Source of the DNA: Hypericum androsaemum
Taxonomy: Eukaryota > Streptophyta > Magnoliopsida > Malpighiales > Hypericaceae
Length of the DNA stretch: 64,000 bases
Reading direction: 5' to 3'
Assembly: GCA_963995505.1 (NCBI GenBank)
Contig: OZ023190.1
Location: 16,300,092 to 16,364,091, forward strand
The notes below the pieces were generated by a model. It had not been told where the DNA came from. It saw only the letters and a program-made list of their open reading frames with translations, and ran no database searches. Positions 10,557 through 22,088 of the stretch are shown here, piece by piece (the first letter of the stretch is position 1; each line of letters begins with the position of its first letter). Both the position numbers and the translations under genes were made by a program.

Positions 10557-12682
10557 TGTTGGGATAAAAATGTGAGAATGTCAAGAACGAACTCGTGACG
10601 GCCCGGAGTGCTCGTCCCAAGGTCAGTCTAACGCCGACGGTAACAAGGGGTGGCCGAAGTCGATACTATCAACTAACCTAAATTAAGATAAGAGCCGAAG
10701 CTTGTGAGTAATTTGTATGTTTTGTGTGTGATTATCCTTTGCCTTCTCCGACGCCTTGCTTATATCGACGAGGTAGACCGACCTAGCTCCTCCTCAGTTG
10801 CGTTGTAGTCGGACTCAAAGTCTTCGAAGCTTATCTCCAGCCAAGGCTTATCCCTATCTGACCCGGATCCTTCTCCCAGAGCTTATCTGATTTTCTCATG
10901 CTCCCATCTTTTGCGAAGTCCATCCCCGTCTCCTGAGAGCTATCGTCATCTCACGAGAGTCCGAGTACATCTGGTCTCTTTTAAGGTCTTTCCTCACGTA
11001 TTCCCCTCACTTCATGCAAAGACCTCCGAGGGTACTGAAAGTCGATGTGTTTCACTACTTGGACCTGAAACTTTTCGCGCCTACCATAGCTAAGTCTTAG
11101 TACTTAGAGCCAAGACTTTTCCACACTTGCCATAGTTAGGTCCTAGTACTTTGGACCAAGACTTCATATACTTGTAACCTTCCACTAGGTAGTCCCGATA
11201 GCTAGTTCCATCAACCCGAGTCAACTTACTTGACCTCACAGGCCTAATCCGCTCCTTAAAGTCGCTAAATCACCGACCCGAGAATACCCAACATCGCAGA
11301 CCCCAGAGAATTTTGTTACATCGATGACCAATAGTGGTCAGCGCCCGAGTTTGCACGATTCGGCGCTGACCACTATGGGTCAGCACCTGAGTTTGTATGG
11401 TTCGACATTGAGCGCCACCGGTTAGAATTCTTGGCGCTGACCGTGACTACCCGGATCTGACTTTGCCTTGTAGTAATTTTCCAACTCCAAGTACTTAGAC
11501 CTAGCTTTGTTACAACTTTTCAAAGGTACTCAACTCCAGTACTTGGACGTAACTTTGTTGCAACTTTCCAAAGGTACCCAACTCCAAGTACTTGGACCTA
11601 GCTTTGTTGCAACTTTCCAAAGGTGCCTAACTCTAAGTACTTGGACCTAGCTTTGTTTTGACTCCCCATGGATGCTGACTCCAAGTACTTTGACAAAAGT
11701 TACAGACTTCATGCACCCGAGGCACTCCATACACCCAGGGCACTCAAGTGACCCAAAGCACTCTAATGACTTCTCATACCCGAAGCACTTGTTGGCCACT
11801 CCACCTGGCACCAAACTATATTTTTACGCTTCAACAATGCTCTTAGCCGTTCGCATCCCGGTCGACTTTATACTTTAAACGAGTTTTTGATACCTTTGTA
11901 CACCGAATTTGAATAATTCATCAACAACGAAGTTGTAGATGAACTTCTTGGCTTCGCTTAGCAATTTGAACCACTTCAATCAGACTTCGGAGTAAAAGTT
12001 ATGATGTTCTTACCAAGTCCCGTCGATTGTTACCCAAATTACTGACCAAAGATGGTCGAACCAGGTTTGGTGCTAACCGAAGCTGGTCGACACCGCCAAA
12101 TTGCTGACCGAAACCGGTCAGACCGGCCTTGGCGCTGACCATTATGGGTCAGCTTCTTTGTCGCTAATCGAAGCTAGATGAGCGATTTTAGCTTCAACCA
12201 GCTTTTCGACCGTGTTCCACTTCGAATTGGTAAAAGACATGAACTACAAAGTTGTAGGCCTATCTCTTACCTTTCCATAACTTCAAGAATTACCTCAATC
12301 CAAGACTCGAGCACCGAGATATGATCGATTTACTAACGATGGGTGCAGGTGCTCTGAGGCAGCTCCTACAAACCAACGAGCGTCCGACCCCTCCAAGTGA
12401 GTGACCCGACTTGAGCAAGGCATCCTAACAAGTGTATGACCTGACCTGAGGGAGTTCCAACTCACTTGAGGCTGAGGGTACCCAAACCGACTTGAGGTCA
12501 GAGGTACCCAAGTCGCCTTACCGTGAGGGTACCTAAAGTGATCCAAGGCTGAGAGTACCCAAGGTTGAGGGCACCCAAGCCTGAGGGCACCCAAGCCGAC
12601 TTGAGCGTACCCAACCAAGAAAAGTTGACGTCCAAGTCTAGGCACTTCAATGATGACCCTAGTCGATCCCGAGCTCCCAACA
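10557..12682. mobile_element. LTR-like block of 2.1 kb with inverted ends, no matching TSD
   Basis: The block starts TGTTGGGA and ends TCCCAACA, a perfect 8-bp inverted pair of TG...CA type. Its composition is far less AT-rich than its flanks. It is full of degenerate internal repeats: gctgaccactatgggtcagc-type motifs at 11320-11440 and 12050-12160, a ~50-bp tandem array at 11470-11690, and short ...gagggtacccaa... repeats at 12400-12610. The flanking pentamers (agacc and cgtta) do not match, so this may be a recombinant solo LTR or have misjudged ends. It has no protein-coding content. Confidence 0.5.
11470..11690. repeat. Degenerate ~50-bp tandem array
   Basis: About four copies of a unit beginning ccaactccaagtacttggac and containing agctttgttgcaactttcc occur in succession, each diverged by substitutions and small indels. 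It lies inside the LTR-like block. Confidence 0.75.
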
Positions 12683-13970
12683 CGTTATTATTTGCCCTTC
12701 AACAAGATTATTTTAACTTGAAGCACATGTTCTCTCTCTCGGGTACTATAATCATACGCTCTCGTCTATCGATTTCATCGGAACCCAATTGCACTATGAT
12801 GGGAAGAACAGTAGGAAAATGTTGCCAAGGCAGTACTATTTTGTCCACGAATGGACGATTCAATCTTCTTTTCTTTGGTGGTAAATACGATTCAATCTAT
12901 TTTGAACAGTAACTTCTTTATCCATGTATTTAATTACATCTTATATAATGTAATTACTTGATGAAAAGTTTTAAATTCACAACCTTCGAAAAAGATCCTA
13001 TCTACCCTTCCAAGAATTCCTCCTCCATGTTGGGTCCAACCCTGACCCCTCCAATCAGAATCTCCCAACGGCCAACGCCATTGCTAAGAAATATTTACGT
13101 CCTACTAAATGCCAACGCCCAGGAGCCAGCAGGCTTGGCCTGGACTAGACAGACATCCATTGTAAATGCGATGCACGTTTACCCATGCAATGGGCCAACC
13201 AGCAGGCCTGAGTCGGACCTGGTCGTAGATTTTTTTCGAAGCTCCGATTACCTGGAATCAAGTAATATTGAATTTTCTATAAATATTTTTATATTCGTGA
13301 GACTATAATTTAAAATTTTACTGAATAAATCAAAATTATTTACCACTTAAATCATCTCTCTTTCTATGTGGAGGACGCACGTTTTTCTGTTCGCGTGGTT
13401 TGTGCAATAACTTGAGTGGTTGCCGGTGGGTGTAAAATGTAACGTTGCGACTTAGCTAGAAAATCATAGTGGGACCTCATGAAAAAATCTTTGGCTTGAA
13501 GTTGGAGGTGGGTTAAATCTGAATAGTATAATCGATCATGTAGATTGACTAGCAGGTTATATGGACAACTAAACTTTACGATAGTTGGTCAAATCGATAA
13601 ATTATTTAAATTTTCTGAAATAAGATAACAAATTCGAAACATTTTCAATTGTTTAATAGTGATCGAAATTGAATTATTCATTCTCCATATTCATCATCAT
13701 ACGCCAAGGTGTTTGGAATCTTATAATGCATTAACCGACAAACAGGAGGTCTATATTTTTAATAGAATGCAAACGTGGGGCATTTTGGCTTGGAAAATTA
13801 TTATATTGGAAATAATTACAGTCCTGGTTTGACAGTTAGATTCCCTGACTGGTTTTTTTTACCGGGGACTGGGAAATAATGGGGGCCGTGAAAATGGATT
13901 CGGCAGACGTCAATCGGGAATAAGCCTGCAACCATGGGACCAAAAAGTCAGGTAAATGTGACAGGTGACA
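12683..13970. other. Non-coding, partly the broken segmental duplication
   Basis: Positions 13010-13430 share phrases such as ccctgacccctccaatca and cttggcctggactagaca with 62275-62525, so they are part of the RPC4-linked duplication. The remainder is AT-rich, and I see no gene in it. Confidence 0.5.
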
Positions 13971-15441
13971 TAAAAACAAAAGAAAACTTCACTTTAGTAC
14001 TTTATATTTGACACATATAGTTTTGCGGTTTAAAACTCATCAAAATGATCCTTGTGATTTCAAGGGAACTTTACAGGCACTTGCCCAGCTTACCGAAACC
14101 AAAACGCGGCCATTTTGTGCTCACATGGCACGCCAACTTAACAAAAATTGTAAGGAAATATTGCTGAGTTGTTGTGAAGGCAATTTTAAAAACAATCTCA
14201 AGTTTATTATTAATAATTTTTAAAATGCTCCTTCTCCTACAGTCCTCCTCCTCTCTCTTCTCTTTGTCCTCTGGGCTCCACCCTCACCCCCAACCACCCT
14301 CCTTTTCCAGCTTGTAATACCATCGAAAATCTCTTCAACTTGGACATTTGATTGTCACCGGCATTTGGTCACCTTTAGTGCAACTTTTTCTTCATGCAGT
14401 GCAACTTCTTTCTTCAAACAAAGACGAAGATAGAATAGATAGGTGGAGAGACCAAATTGATAGGAAACAACTGTTCATCCTTGAAAGAGCAGCAACGTCT
14501 TGTTCACCTAGGAGATCCACAACTAAATAGGCTACCTTGAACACGAGTTGTGGCAACCAAAGCCACATTAAACAATGCTCGACAGTTAAACTCTCCCCGC
14601 CAATGCTCCATCGCAATCTCAAACAAAATTGCCTTAAACACGGGCAATCAGCAGAAAATTGCACCACTTACTAAAAAAGCAGAAAATTGTACCAACCAAA
14701 GCCACCTCAAAAATTGAAACCGGCCACAAATAATGTAGTGTTAGGAAATCGAGGATATCAAGAGAATAAGAACGTCAATTTCCTCGTTCTCACCACAACT
14801 CCCAACATGTAGCACCCAACCCTAATACTAAAAAAGGACACAACCCAACTTGATTTTCCAACCGGAAGAGAAAACCCATAATTTATTTGGACCAAAGGAA
14901 TCCAAAAACTCCACCTTTTCGATTCGACAAGCGCAACAAAGGAAGGAAAATAAACATGCCAAATTGTTAGTGGGAAAATACTCGGGAGGAAGAAAGCCTG
15001 TCGTCTTGGTTTAGAAAGAGGTTGAGCTCTTTTGTTTTTGGACAAATCGTTGCTTCTGTTTGCTGGTCCTAGCTGGAAGAGATCCGATCTGACGTTGCTG
15101 TTCAAATGGGTCGTCCTCGTCCCTTGGGCTTCCATCATCTCACTGTTCGCCATGTTAATTACTCCCCTCTTGGCTTTTTTGTATTTGTTAATTACTTGTT
15201 TGTTGGATTTAATTGATAAACGATGCTTGAGCTTGAGCTGAGTGTGATCACATGTCTTTTAATTATTTGAGGTTGAACTGAGAGAGAAAGGAGGAAGGGG
15301 AGGCGGTGTTGGTGGGGCGGAAGAGATGGAAGGAGAGAGATGGTGGACGTGAGTTTGTTGGGTTTTTTAGCAAATATAAACAAAATTTAATTTGTGATTG
15401 TTTTGAAATTTACTTTCGAGAAAAAGAAAGTTAAAAAAATT

Positions 15442-16315
15442 GGGAAAAGTCCACTTTAGTACCCTATAGTATCGCCCAAAATCACTTTAGTACCCTGTGG
15501 TAAAAAACTGACCAATCGAGTCATACTTATTCCAATTAACATCAAAAAGGTCCTCGGGCAGCTGCCCGGAGCTGCCCGGACCCGCCCGAACGCTGCCCGG
15601 ACTACGTGGCCAGCCACGTCACCAAAACTTGATGACGTGGTGCCACGTGGACAACCATCTTCTTCCCTCTCTTCCTCTCCTCCTCCTCCGCCTCCTCCTC
15701 CACTTCGTCCTCCTCCTCCTCGTCCTCCTCCTCCTCCTCCACTTCGTCCTCCTCCTCCTCCTCCTCCGCCTCCTCCTCCTCCTCCTCCGCCTCGTCCTCC
15801 TCCTCTTCCACTTCGTCTTCCTCCTCCTCCTCCTCCACTTCGTCCTCCTCCTCCTCCTCCACTTCGTCCTCCTCCTCCTCGTCCTCCTCCTCTTCCTCTA
15901 CTTCGTCCTCCTCCTCCTCCTCCTCCTGCGCCTCCTCCTCCTCCTCCTCCTCCATTTTGTCCTCCTCCTCCTCCTCCTCCGCCTCCTCCTCCACTTCGTC
16001 CTCCTCCTCCTCCACTTCGTCCTCCTCCTCCTCCTCCGCCTCCTCCTCCACTTCGTCCTCCTCCTCCTCCACTTCGTCCTCCTCCTCCTCCTCCTCCTCA
16101 TCCTCCTCCTCCTCCTCCACGTGGCGCCACGTCATCAAGTTTTGGTGACGTGGCTGGCCACGTAGTTCGGGCAGCGTTCGGGCGGGTCCGGGCAGCTGCC
16201 CGAGGATCTTTTTGATGTTAATTGGAATAAGTATGACTCGATTGGTCGGTTTTTTACCACAGGATACTAAAGTGATTTTGGACGATACTACAGGATACTA
16301 AAGTAGACTTTTCCC
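15442..16315. mobile_element. Palindromic MULE-type element with a trinucleotide-repeat core, copy 1
   Basis: Near-perfect terminal inverted repeats of about 210 bp (15442-15655 and 16110-16315) start gggaaaagtccactttagta and end tactaaagtagacttttccc. The 9-bp TSD aaaaaaatt is exact (15433-15441 and 16316-16324). The arms themselves contain nested palindromes: gggcagctgccc, acgtggccagccacgt and acgtggcgccacgt. The centre is a pyrimidine-rich (CTC)n tract. No transposase is present. The TSD length and long TIRs fit the Mutator superfamily. A near-copy lies at 21310-22088 and a single arm at 60293-60494. Confidence 0.88.
15659..16118. repeat. (TCC)n tract with periodic cttcg interruptions
   Basis: This is about 460 bases almost entirely of tcc/ctc on the plus strand. 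It is broken at fairly regular intervals by ccacttcgtcctcc, giving a degenerate minisatellite on top of the microsatellite. It forms the core of the palindromic element. It is stop-free in several frames only because of its composition. Confidence 0.95.
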
Positions 16316-16478
16316 AAAAAAATTCCATTGGTGTGCCACGTATGGCACTAAATAAAATCATTTTAATTTCGGACAGCTGCAGCTACCAATAAAGTCCCAT
16401 TGAAACTTCAAGGATCATTTTTATGAGTTTTAAATCACGGGATTATAAGTACTAAAGTAAAATTTTCCCTAAAACAAA

Positions 16479-17667
16479 TATTTACCCTTTTTTAATAAGT
16501 AAAATTTTATTTATCTTTAAAAATTTATCAAAATAGTAATCAATTATATTTACTATTTGTTATACTCATTAGTGCTCACAAATTTAAATAATAATAAAAC
16601 TTATCTAAAAATAAAGCTAATTATATAGGGATTATCTTGAATATGAAGCCTTAAATAATTCCGATGACTATTTCTGGAAAATTTTTAGAGATCACTTACT
16701 GGTCATTATTTTTCTGAAATTACATGATAATGATTAGGTTTTTTTTCCGAGAAGTTAATGCATTAGTTCGAAAGAATACGGGGACAAAATTAGGCAGGCG
16801 CATTTTCCATTCTTAATACATAAAGCTAAAATGAGGCTAATCAGTTTAGGTTTGAAGTAGTTATGATATTTGAAAGTTTCACAAAATTTTCTCAAATCTT
16901 AACAATTATTTAACATTATCATATTTTTAATAGTTCAAACTTACGTAGTTAAATTAGTACAACTTCGTCATTAATTGGTCAAAATATTTGTTGTTGCAAA
17001 ATATTATTTCGTATATATTTTCAGGGGGTTTGATTCGATGCTCATGACCCTTCAGCAGCACTATTCGGGCAACATTGAGACCGGCGGTACGTCACTCCAG
17101 CAGTACATCCCAACGGAACATCACTCCGATGGCGCATATTACTGGCACATTCCAACGACACATCATTCTAGTGGCACATCACTACGGCACATTCCAACGG
17201 CATATCAGTTCTCCAACGACACATCAAAATTTTCAACAGCACATCACAACGGCACACATAAACAACAACACATCAGTTTTCAAAGGCAAAAAAACAAAGG
17301 CACGTCAATTTTTAAAGATTAAAACATAAAGGCACATAAACTAAACAACAAAAATGTAAAGACACATCAATTTCATAGGCAAAAACACAAAGGACACACA
17401 TCAAACAAATATTGCAAAGTTCAAAAGCAAATTTGGCAATTTTGCAGCAACTTCAAACCAAAAATTGCAGCAGCCAAATATTGCACCTACTTCAAGCCAT
17501 TTTTCAGCAAGTTCAAACACAAGGCAAACACACAGCGACACATCAATTAAAAAGTAAAACACAAGGACGAATCATATTAGAACCCACTATGTATGGTTTC
17601 ACATAATTTATATCAGACATGTAGCCCTTAAATTCAATCAGAATCAAGGATTTCACACAAAACCACT
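16479..17667. other. AT-rich non-coding DNA with short degenerate repeats
   Basis: At 17060-17330 there are loosely repeated motifs of the form ggcacatca/ccaacggcacat, and at 17330-17560 repeated aaaacacaaaggcacat-like phrases. Nothing here looks like a gene. Confidence 0.5.
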
Positions 17668-17676
17668 TAAAATTTT

Positions 17677-18659
17677 GGGAAAATTACTCTCAAGTCTTCT
17701 GTGTTTGCTTAAATACACGCAAAAGTCCACCGTGTTTGAAAAACGATCTTGTTGTCCCTCTTCTTTGATTTTATTATACTTTCGGGTCCCTAGCCGATGT
17801 TATCTTCAAATTTTTTACATTTTTGTCATGAAAATGACATAAATATCCTTAAGAAATAAAAAAGTCCATCTTCTTCCTCGCTCCTCTTCTTCTTCCCAGA
17901 ACATGATCAATCTTCTTCAAGAACACCTCAATTCTCCTCCCTTCCGACCCAATAATCTTCTCTGATTTTTCAACTCTTTGGACAATTAGGAAAATTAAGC
18001 CAGGTATGGAGGTAGACGACGAAGATGGTTTTGGTCCATCGCCCTGCGGTCCCTCTTCTGTTCTTCCCACTTCTGAATTTCTTTGATTGGGTCTCTCCAG
18101 CAAAATTCTGAGGGGATAATTGGGGAAGAACCTTCCCAATTTTGGGGATTTCATCAAGGTGTCCTTCTCAATCTCCAATCCAATCGCGGGATTTCATTGG
18201 GTCTATCCACGGCTACATTCCTTAACCCTCTTAACCTTTTAATACAAATAAAACTCCTCCTTCCCCTTTCCTGTGCAACCTCAATTAACAAGTGAAAAAG
18301 TTTTATATATATCTCATTTCAATTATTGATTACGAAGGAAACCCACCTTTGTTCTACATTGCTTTGGTTGATTCTTCGATAGGATTCTCTCTCCTCATGG
18401 CGGTTGGTACTCTGTTTTTTTTTGCTTCTCTGTGTTTCATTTGTCCGACTTTTGACTTTTTTGCTTGGTGAATGTACGGGAGGTAGAAGAAGAGATGATG
18501 ATGTCAGCTATTTTTTGCTTTTTTTTAAGGGTAGAAAAAAATAGATGATATTAAAATTATAATAAAATCAAACAAGAGAGACAACATGTTCATTTTTCAA
18601 ACACTGTAATCTTTTGAATGTATTTAAACAAATACGAGAGATTTGAGAATAATTTTTCC
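17677..18659. mobile_element. Non-autonomous Mutator-like element, ~105-bp TIRs
   Basis: The left arm (17677-17782) begins gggaaaattactctcaag. The right arm (about 18550-18659) is its diverged reverse complement, ending gagaataatttttcc. Both arms share the order tttaaatac, tgtttgaaaaa and gttgtc...tgattttattata. The 9-bp TSD taaaatttt is exact (17668-17676 and 18660-18668). The 760-bp interior has no recognisable protein. Confidence 0.85.
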
Positions 18660-18668
18660 TAAAATTTT

Positions 18669-19360
18669 TGAGAATATCATAACATCATAAAATGGCTCTA
18701 ACTTTCGTGAATTTGAAAAATTGTGAATGTTGATTTGACGAATCAGTACGTCCTCGCGCTGTCGCTGAGATCGCTCATTATTGTGCAAGTTGCCATTTTT
18801 TGAATTCGTTACAATTTCCATTTCAGTAGCTATAATGCAGGCCCATCTCTCTCCTCGATGTATACAATTCGAATATGAAAGCTCCTCAGATATCGACATT
18901 TCCTAATTGCAACATGTAAATATTTAATGAATTAATGTCGTCAAATGGGATTTTCCTTTTTCAATAATCTCGATGTGATATGTTTGGCGTGGTCTTTGGT
19001 GTAATCTCCTTGAGAGAGTTCGTTTGTGAAAATGATACATTTACTTATTAAAAAAATAATCTCGATGTGAAATTCTTTGGAGCACGTGATTTTCAAGTTA
19101 TAGTTGGCTTTTCAATTAGTGTTAAAATTTAGAAGAAAAAAATTTGACGCTGAAATCCTACATTATTTTAATATTGATCAGATTAATCGAGTTGGTGATT
19201 GTTTGAATAAACCTTGAACTGGCGAGTCAGTAATGATCATTTTTTTATGGTTGAAACCATCAAGTACGTATACACATGTGTCTGTCTGAAGAAAGATTTA
19301 AGAAATACATAGTATTATTTATATTAACAAGATGTAACTATATTTTCTGTAAATATATTG
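18669..19360. other. AT-rich non-coding DNA
   Basis: I see no coding sequence. The right part may belong to the 5' portion of the Cassandra-like LTR that ends at 19504, but no clear LTR start was found. Confidence 0.4.
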
Positions 19361-19518
19361 AGAGAAATTCAAAATTAAATGTACTTGGTTGAAGTAATTT
19401 CAGGATGGGCAACTTTCGATGATGCGTGTGAATGAAGACAAAATAAGCTAGAAAAGACTCATATTGATCTATGAAGATAATCGGTCAGATTAAGAGGCGT
19501 TACAAATGGTATCAGAGC
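19361..19518 (+). mobile_element. Cassandra-like TRIM: LTR 3' end with 5S-like segment, plus PBS
   Basis: The LTR ends ...aggcgttaca at 19504. It is followed, two bases later, by tggtatcagagc (19507-19518), the initiator-tRNA-Met primer-binding site. Upstream, 19361-19420 is an eroded 5S rRNA match (attaaatgtacttggt..., caggatgggcaac) in the order of the 5S internal promoter boxes. LTR-borne 5S sequence is the defining feature of Cassandra elements. No 3' LTR was found. Confidence 0.65.
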
Positions 19519-20374
19519 AGGATCTATACTAGTGCAATGTGATTCAAGGATTAACCAAGCTAAAGTTGGTAGGCATGCGACGTCCGAGACTTAGAGGGTG
19601 GGGAATGATCGCTAGTGTGAAAATGCACGAAAAATGAGCGATTACTAGCAAGCATTCTAGGTGGAAAGAAACATAGACGAACTGATCCCACACCTTAATA
19701 TGATTCTGATACGAATATGGCGCGATAAAGACGTCGAGTATTTAAGAATATGTGAATATAATACCCCAGTTATGTTAACATTTAAGCCACAGGGGGGAGA
19801 ATGAAGAGGACGAGGAAGTGACAAATTTCTACTTCCGAACAACTTTTTTGCTACTTTCTAATTGGAGAGCGGGCGAATTGATTACCATAAATCTTACCCG
19901 GGTATCTTCTCAAAAATAAATCTTACCTGGGTAAATTTTTAAAAAATTTACAAATCTGTCATTATAAGTATTTAACATCGACCAATACCTCTTGAATTAG
20001 TCTAAAACAATTCTGATAATAGATGAGAAATGCATTAAATGAATAAAGCCTGGTTTAGGAATAGTACTGTTATGGATTTTCTTGTCGGCAGGGACTTTCA
20101 GTCATCAATACCCAGGAACCGTTTAATGTCCTTTTCAAGCGTATTTTCTGTCTTCTGTTGAGCTTCCGGTCATCCATGCAACGATCACCTTGAAAGTTAG
20201 ATGGATTTTCCAGGTCTCTGGTGATTCCGGTGAGTATAATAAATCGAAAGTGCACTTCGTTTTTTTTAGAATTTAGTTACTATTTCGGAAAGTGTACTTA
20301 GTTACTATTTTGGTGAGTACTTTGTTTGGCTGGCAAGTACAATTTACTTATTAAAAAAATCACATGATCCAACT
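19519..20374. other. Non-coding; possible internal part of the Cassandra-like element
   Basis: The ~200 bases after the PBS may be element-internal. Beyond that the sequence is AT-rich and without recognisable features. Confidence 0.4.
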
Positions 20375-20383
20375 TTATTTATT

Positions 20384-20928
20384 GATAAAGTACACTTTAG
20401 TACCTTATAGTTTCTCAAATTCTATTTTTAAGGTATGTGGTTTATAATTTTAAATTTAGTCCTAGGTAGCTGTCCTGACATTTGACTGTCGATGCGGACT
20501 TAATATCTTCCAAAATGATGTCGTTTTTGTTCTACATAGCATTTTGGTTGTTTAATTTCAACAAGAGGAGATGTTGGTGCTTGTGTGTTGAGTGCTTGCT
20601 TGCTTGTAACCATCAAGAGATGGAACGACAGGGAGGAGGAGAGGTAGATGATGGAGTTTTTTTAAACATTAAAAATAAATATAGATTATTTTGGTAATTT
20701 ATCACACGACACGTCATAAAAAATGTAATCAATGAAACCGTCATGTAGGACAAAAAATGTCATCTTTTGGTAGATATTATACTTGCATGGACAGCCAAAT
20801 GGCAGGGCAGCTACCTGGGAGAGAGGGTCAAAACAAAAACAACCATGTAGACTATATCCGAAATTTAAAACCACAGATCCTAAAAACAGAATTCGTGAAG
20901 CCGCATGGTACCAAAGTGTACTCTTTCC
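20384..20928. mobile_element. Non-autonomous Mutator-like element, 545 bp
   Basis: The left arm starts gataaagtacactttagtac. The right arm ends ggtaccaaagtgtactctttcc. The arms share tgtggttt...aaattt and ctaggtagctgtcc or its complement ggcagctacctg. The 9-bp TSD ttatttatt is exact (20375-20383 and 20929-20937). No transposase is present. It belongs to the same broad group of elements with an actttagtac-type end as the neighbouring ones. Confidence 0.8.
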
Positions 20929-21309
20929 TTATTTATTTAAATGGAGTTTCTTCTTTTATCACATGCTCCATTTGAAGACTTTATTTAAAATATCACTTTC
21001 TTAATAATATAATTAGTTTATTTTTGCTGCAATAAATTTTCACTTATTTGTTATTACTGATTACCCAAATCATACATTTTTATTTATTAGAAAATTAGAG
21101 AAAATAAATGGTTTGCTTTCCCACTCTCCCTATTCCGCACGTGAGTCTTTCATCTCTAGTTAATATATATATCGCTTGGTTACAAAATTAAAAAAAACAC
21201 GTGATACCGTTTTAAAAAAGTAGGCGACAGTGATACACGCATATTCTCACGTGCATAGCTATCATGCACGTACTTAAATGTATCTCTCACGAGGAAATTA
21301 ATTTTTTTT

Positions 21310-22088
21310 GGGAAAAGTCAACTTTAGTACCCTGTAGTATCGACCAAAATTACTTTAGTATCCTGTGGTAAAAAATCGATCAATCGAGTCATACTTATTC
21401 CAATTAACATCAAAAAGGGCCTCGGGCAGCTGCTCGGAGCTGCCCGAACCTACCCGAACCCTGCCCGGGCTACGTGGCCAGCCACGTCACTAATTTTTGA
21501 TGACATGGCGCCACGTGGAGAGGAGGAGGAGGAGGCGGGGAGGAGGAGGAGGAGGAAGAGGACGCGGGGAGGAGGAGGAGGAGGGGAGGAGGAGGAGGAG
21601 GAGGAGGACGCGGAAGAGGAGGAGGCGGAGGAGGAGGCGGAGGAGGAGGAGGTGGAGAGGAGGAGGAGGAGGAGGAGGGGAGGAGGAGGAGGAGGACGCG
21701 GAGGAGGAGGAGGAGGAGGAGGAGGAGGAGGAGGACGCGGAGGCGGAGGAGGAGTAGGAGGAGGAGAGGAGGAGGAGGAGGAGGACGCGGAGGAGGAGGA
21801 GGAGGGGAGGAGGAGGAGGAGGACGCGGAGGACGCGGAGGAGGGGAGGAGGAGGAGGAGGAGGAGGAGGAGGGGGATGTCCACGTGGCGCCACGTCATCA
21901 AAAATTGGTGACGTGGCTGGCCACGTAGCCCGGGCAGGGTTCGCGTAGGTTCGGGCAGCTCCGGGCAGCTGCCCGAGGCCTTTTTTGATGTTAATTAGAA
22001 TAAGTATGACTCGATTGATCGGTTTTTTACCACAGGGTACTAAAGTGATTTTGGTCGATACCACAGGGTACTAAAGTAGACTTTTCTC
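21310..22088. mobile_element. Palindromic MULE-type element with a trinucleotide-repeat core, copy 2
   Basis: The arms (21310-21515 and 21877-22088) match those of 15442-16315 closely, including the cactttagtac-type end and the gcagctgc and gccacgtgg palindromes. The core is (GGA)n on the plus strand, the opposite orientation to copy 1, with acgcgg interruptions in place of cttcg. Flanking T8 tracts (21302-21309 and 22089-22096) are compatible with a TSD in a low-complexity target. The terminal gggaaaag is retained on the left but is ctc rather than ccc on the right. Confidence 0.86.
21516..21876. repeat. (GGA)n tract with acgcgg interruptions
   Basis: This is about 360 bases of nearly pure purine on the plus strand, in gga/gag units with periodic gacgcgg breaks. 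Such homopurine tracts are mutable and can adopt triplex structure. It is the core of the second palindromic element. Confidence 0.95.

Larger units (their letters stand above)
13981..16469. mobile_element. Non-autonomous Mutator-like element with ~150-bp TIRs, itself interrupted
   Basis: The left arm (13981-14135) contains cactttagtac, aaaactcatcaaaatgatcc and tggcacgccaac in order. The right arm (about 16325-16469) carries the reverse complement of the same series. Flanks taaaaacaaa (13971-13980) and taaaacaaa (16470-16478) form a near-matching TSD. Long TIRs plus a 9-10 bp TSD point to the Mutator superfamily. The interior (14136-15432) has no recognisable transposase. A second element (15442-16315) has inserted next to the right arm. 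Confidence 0.72.

Noticed and set aside
12295..12645. 116-codon minus-strand open frame with repeated peptides
   Set aside because: It is a translation of the short gagggtacccaa-type repeats of the LTR-like block; no homology or splice context.
15602..16215. Long open frames on both strands encoding Glu/Asp-rich, Leu-rich or Pro-rich low-complexity proteins
   Set aside because: They arise because (TCC)n contains no stop codons in most frames. They have no domain, and the frames run through the transposon arms.
21450..22064. Similar low-complexity open frames in the second trinucleotide core
   Set aside because: Same reason: composition of (GGA)n, with several overlapping frames on both strands.
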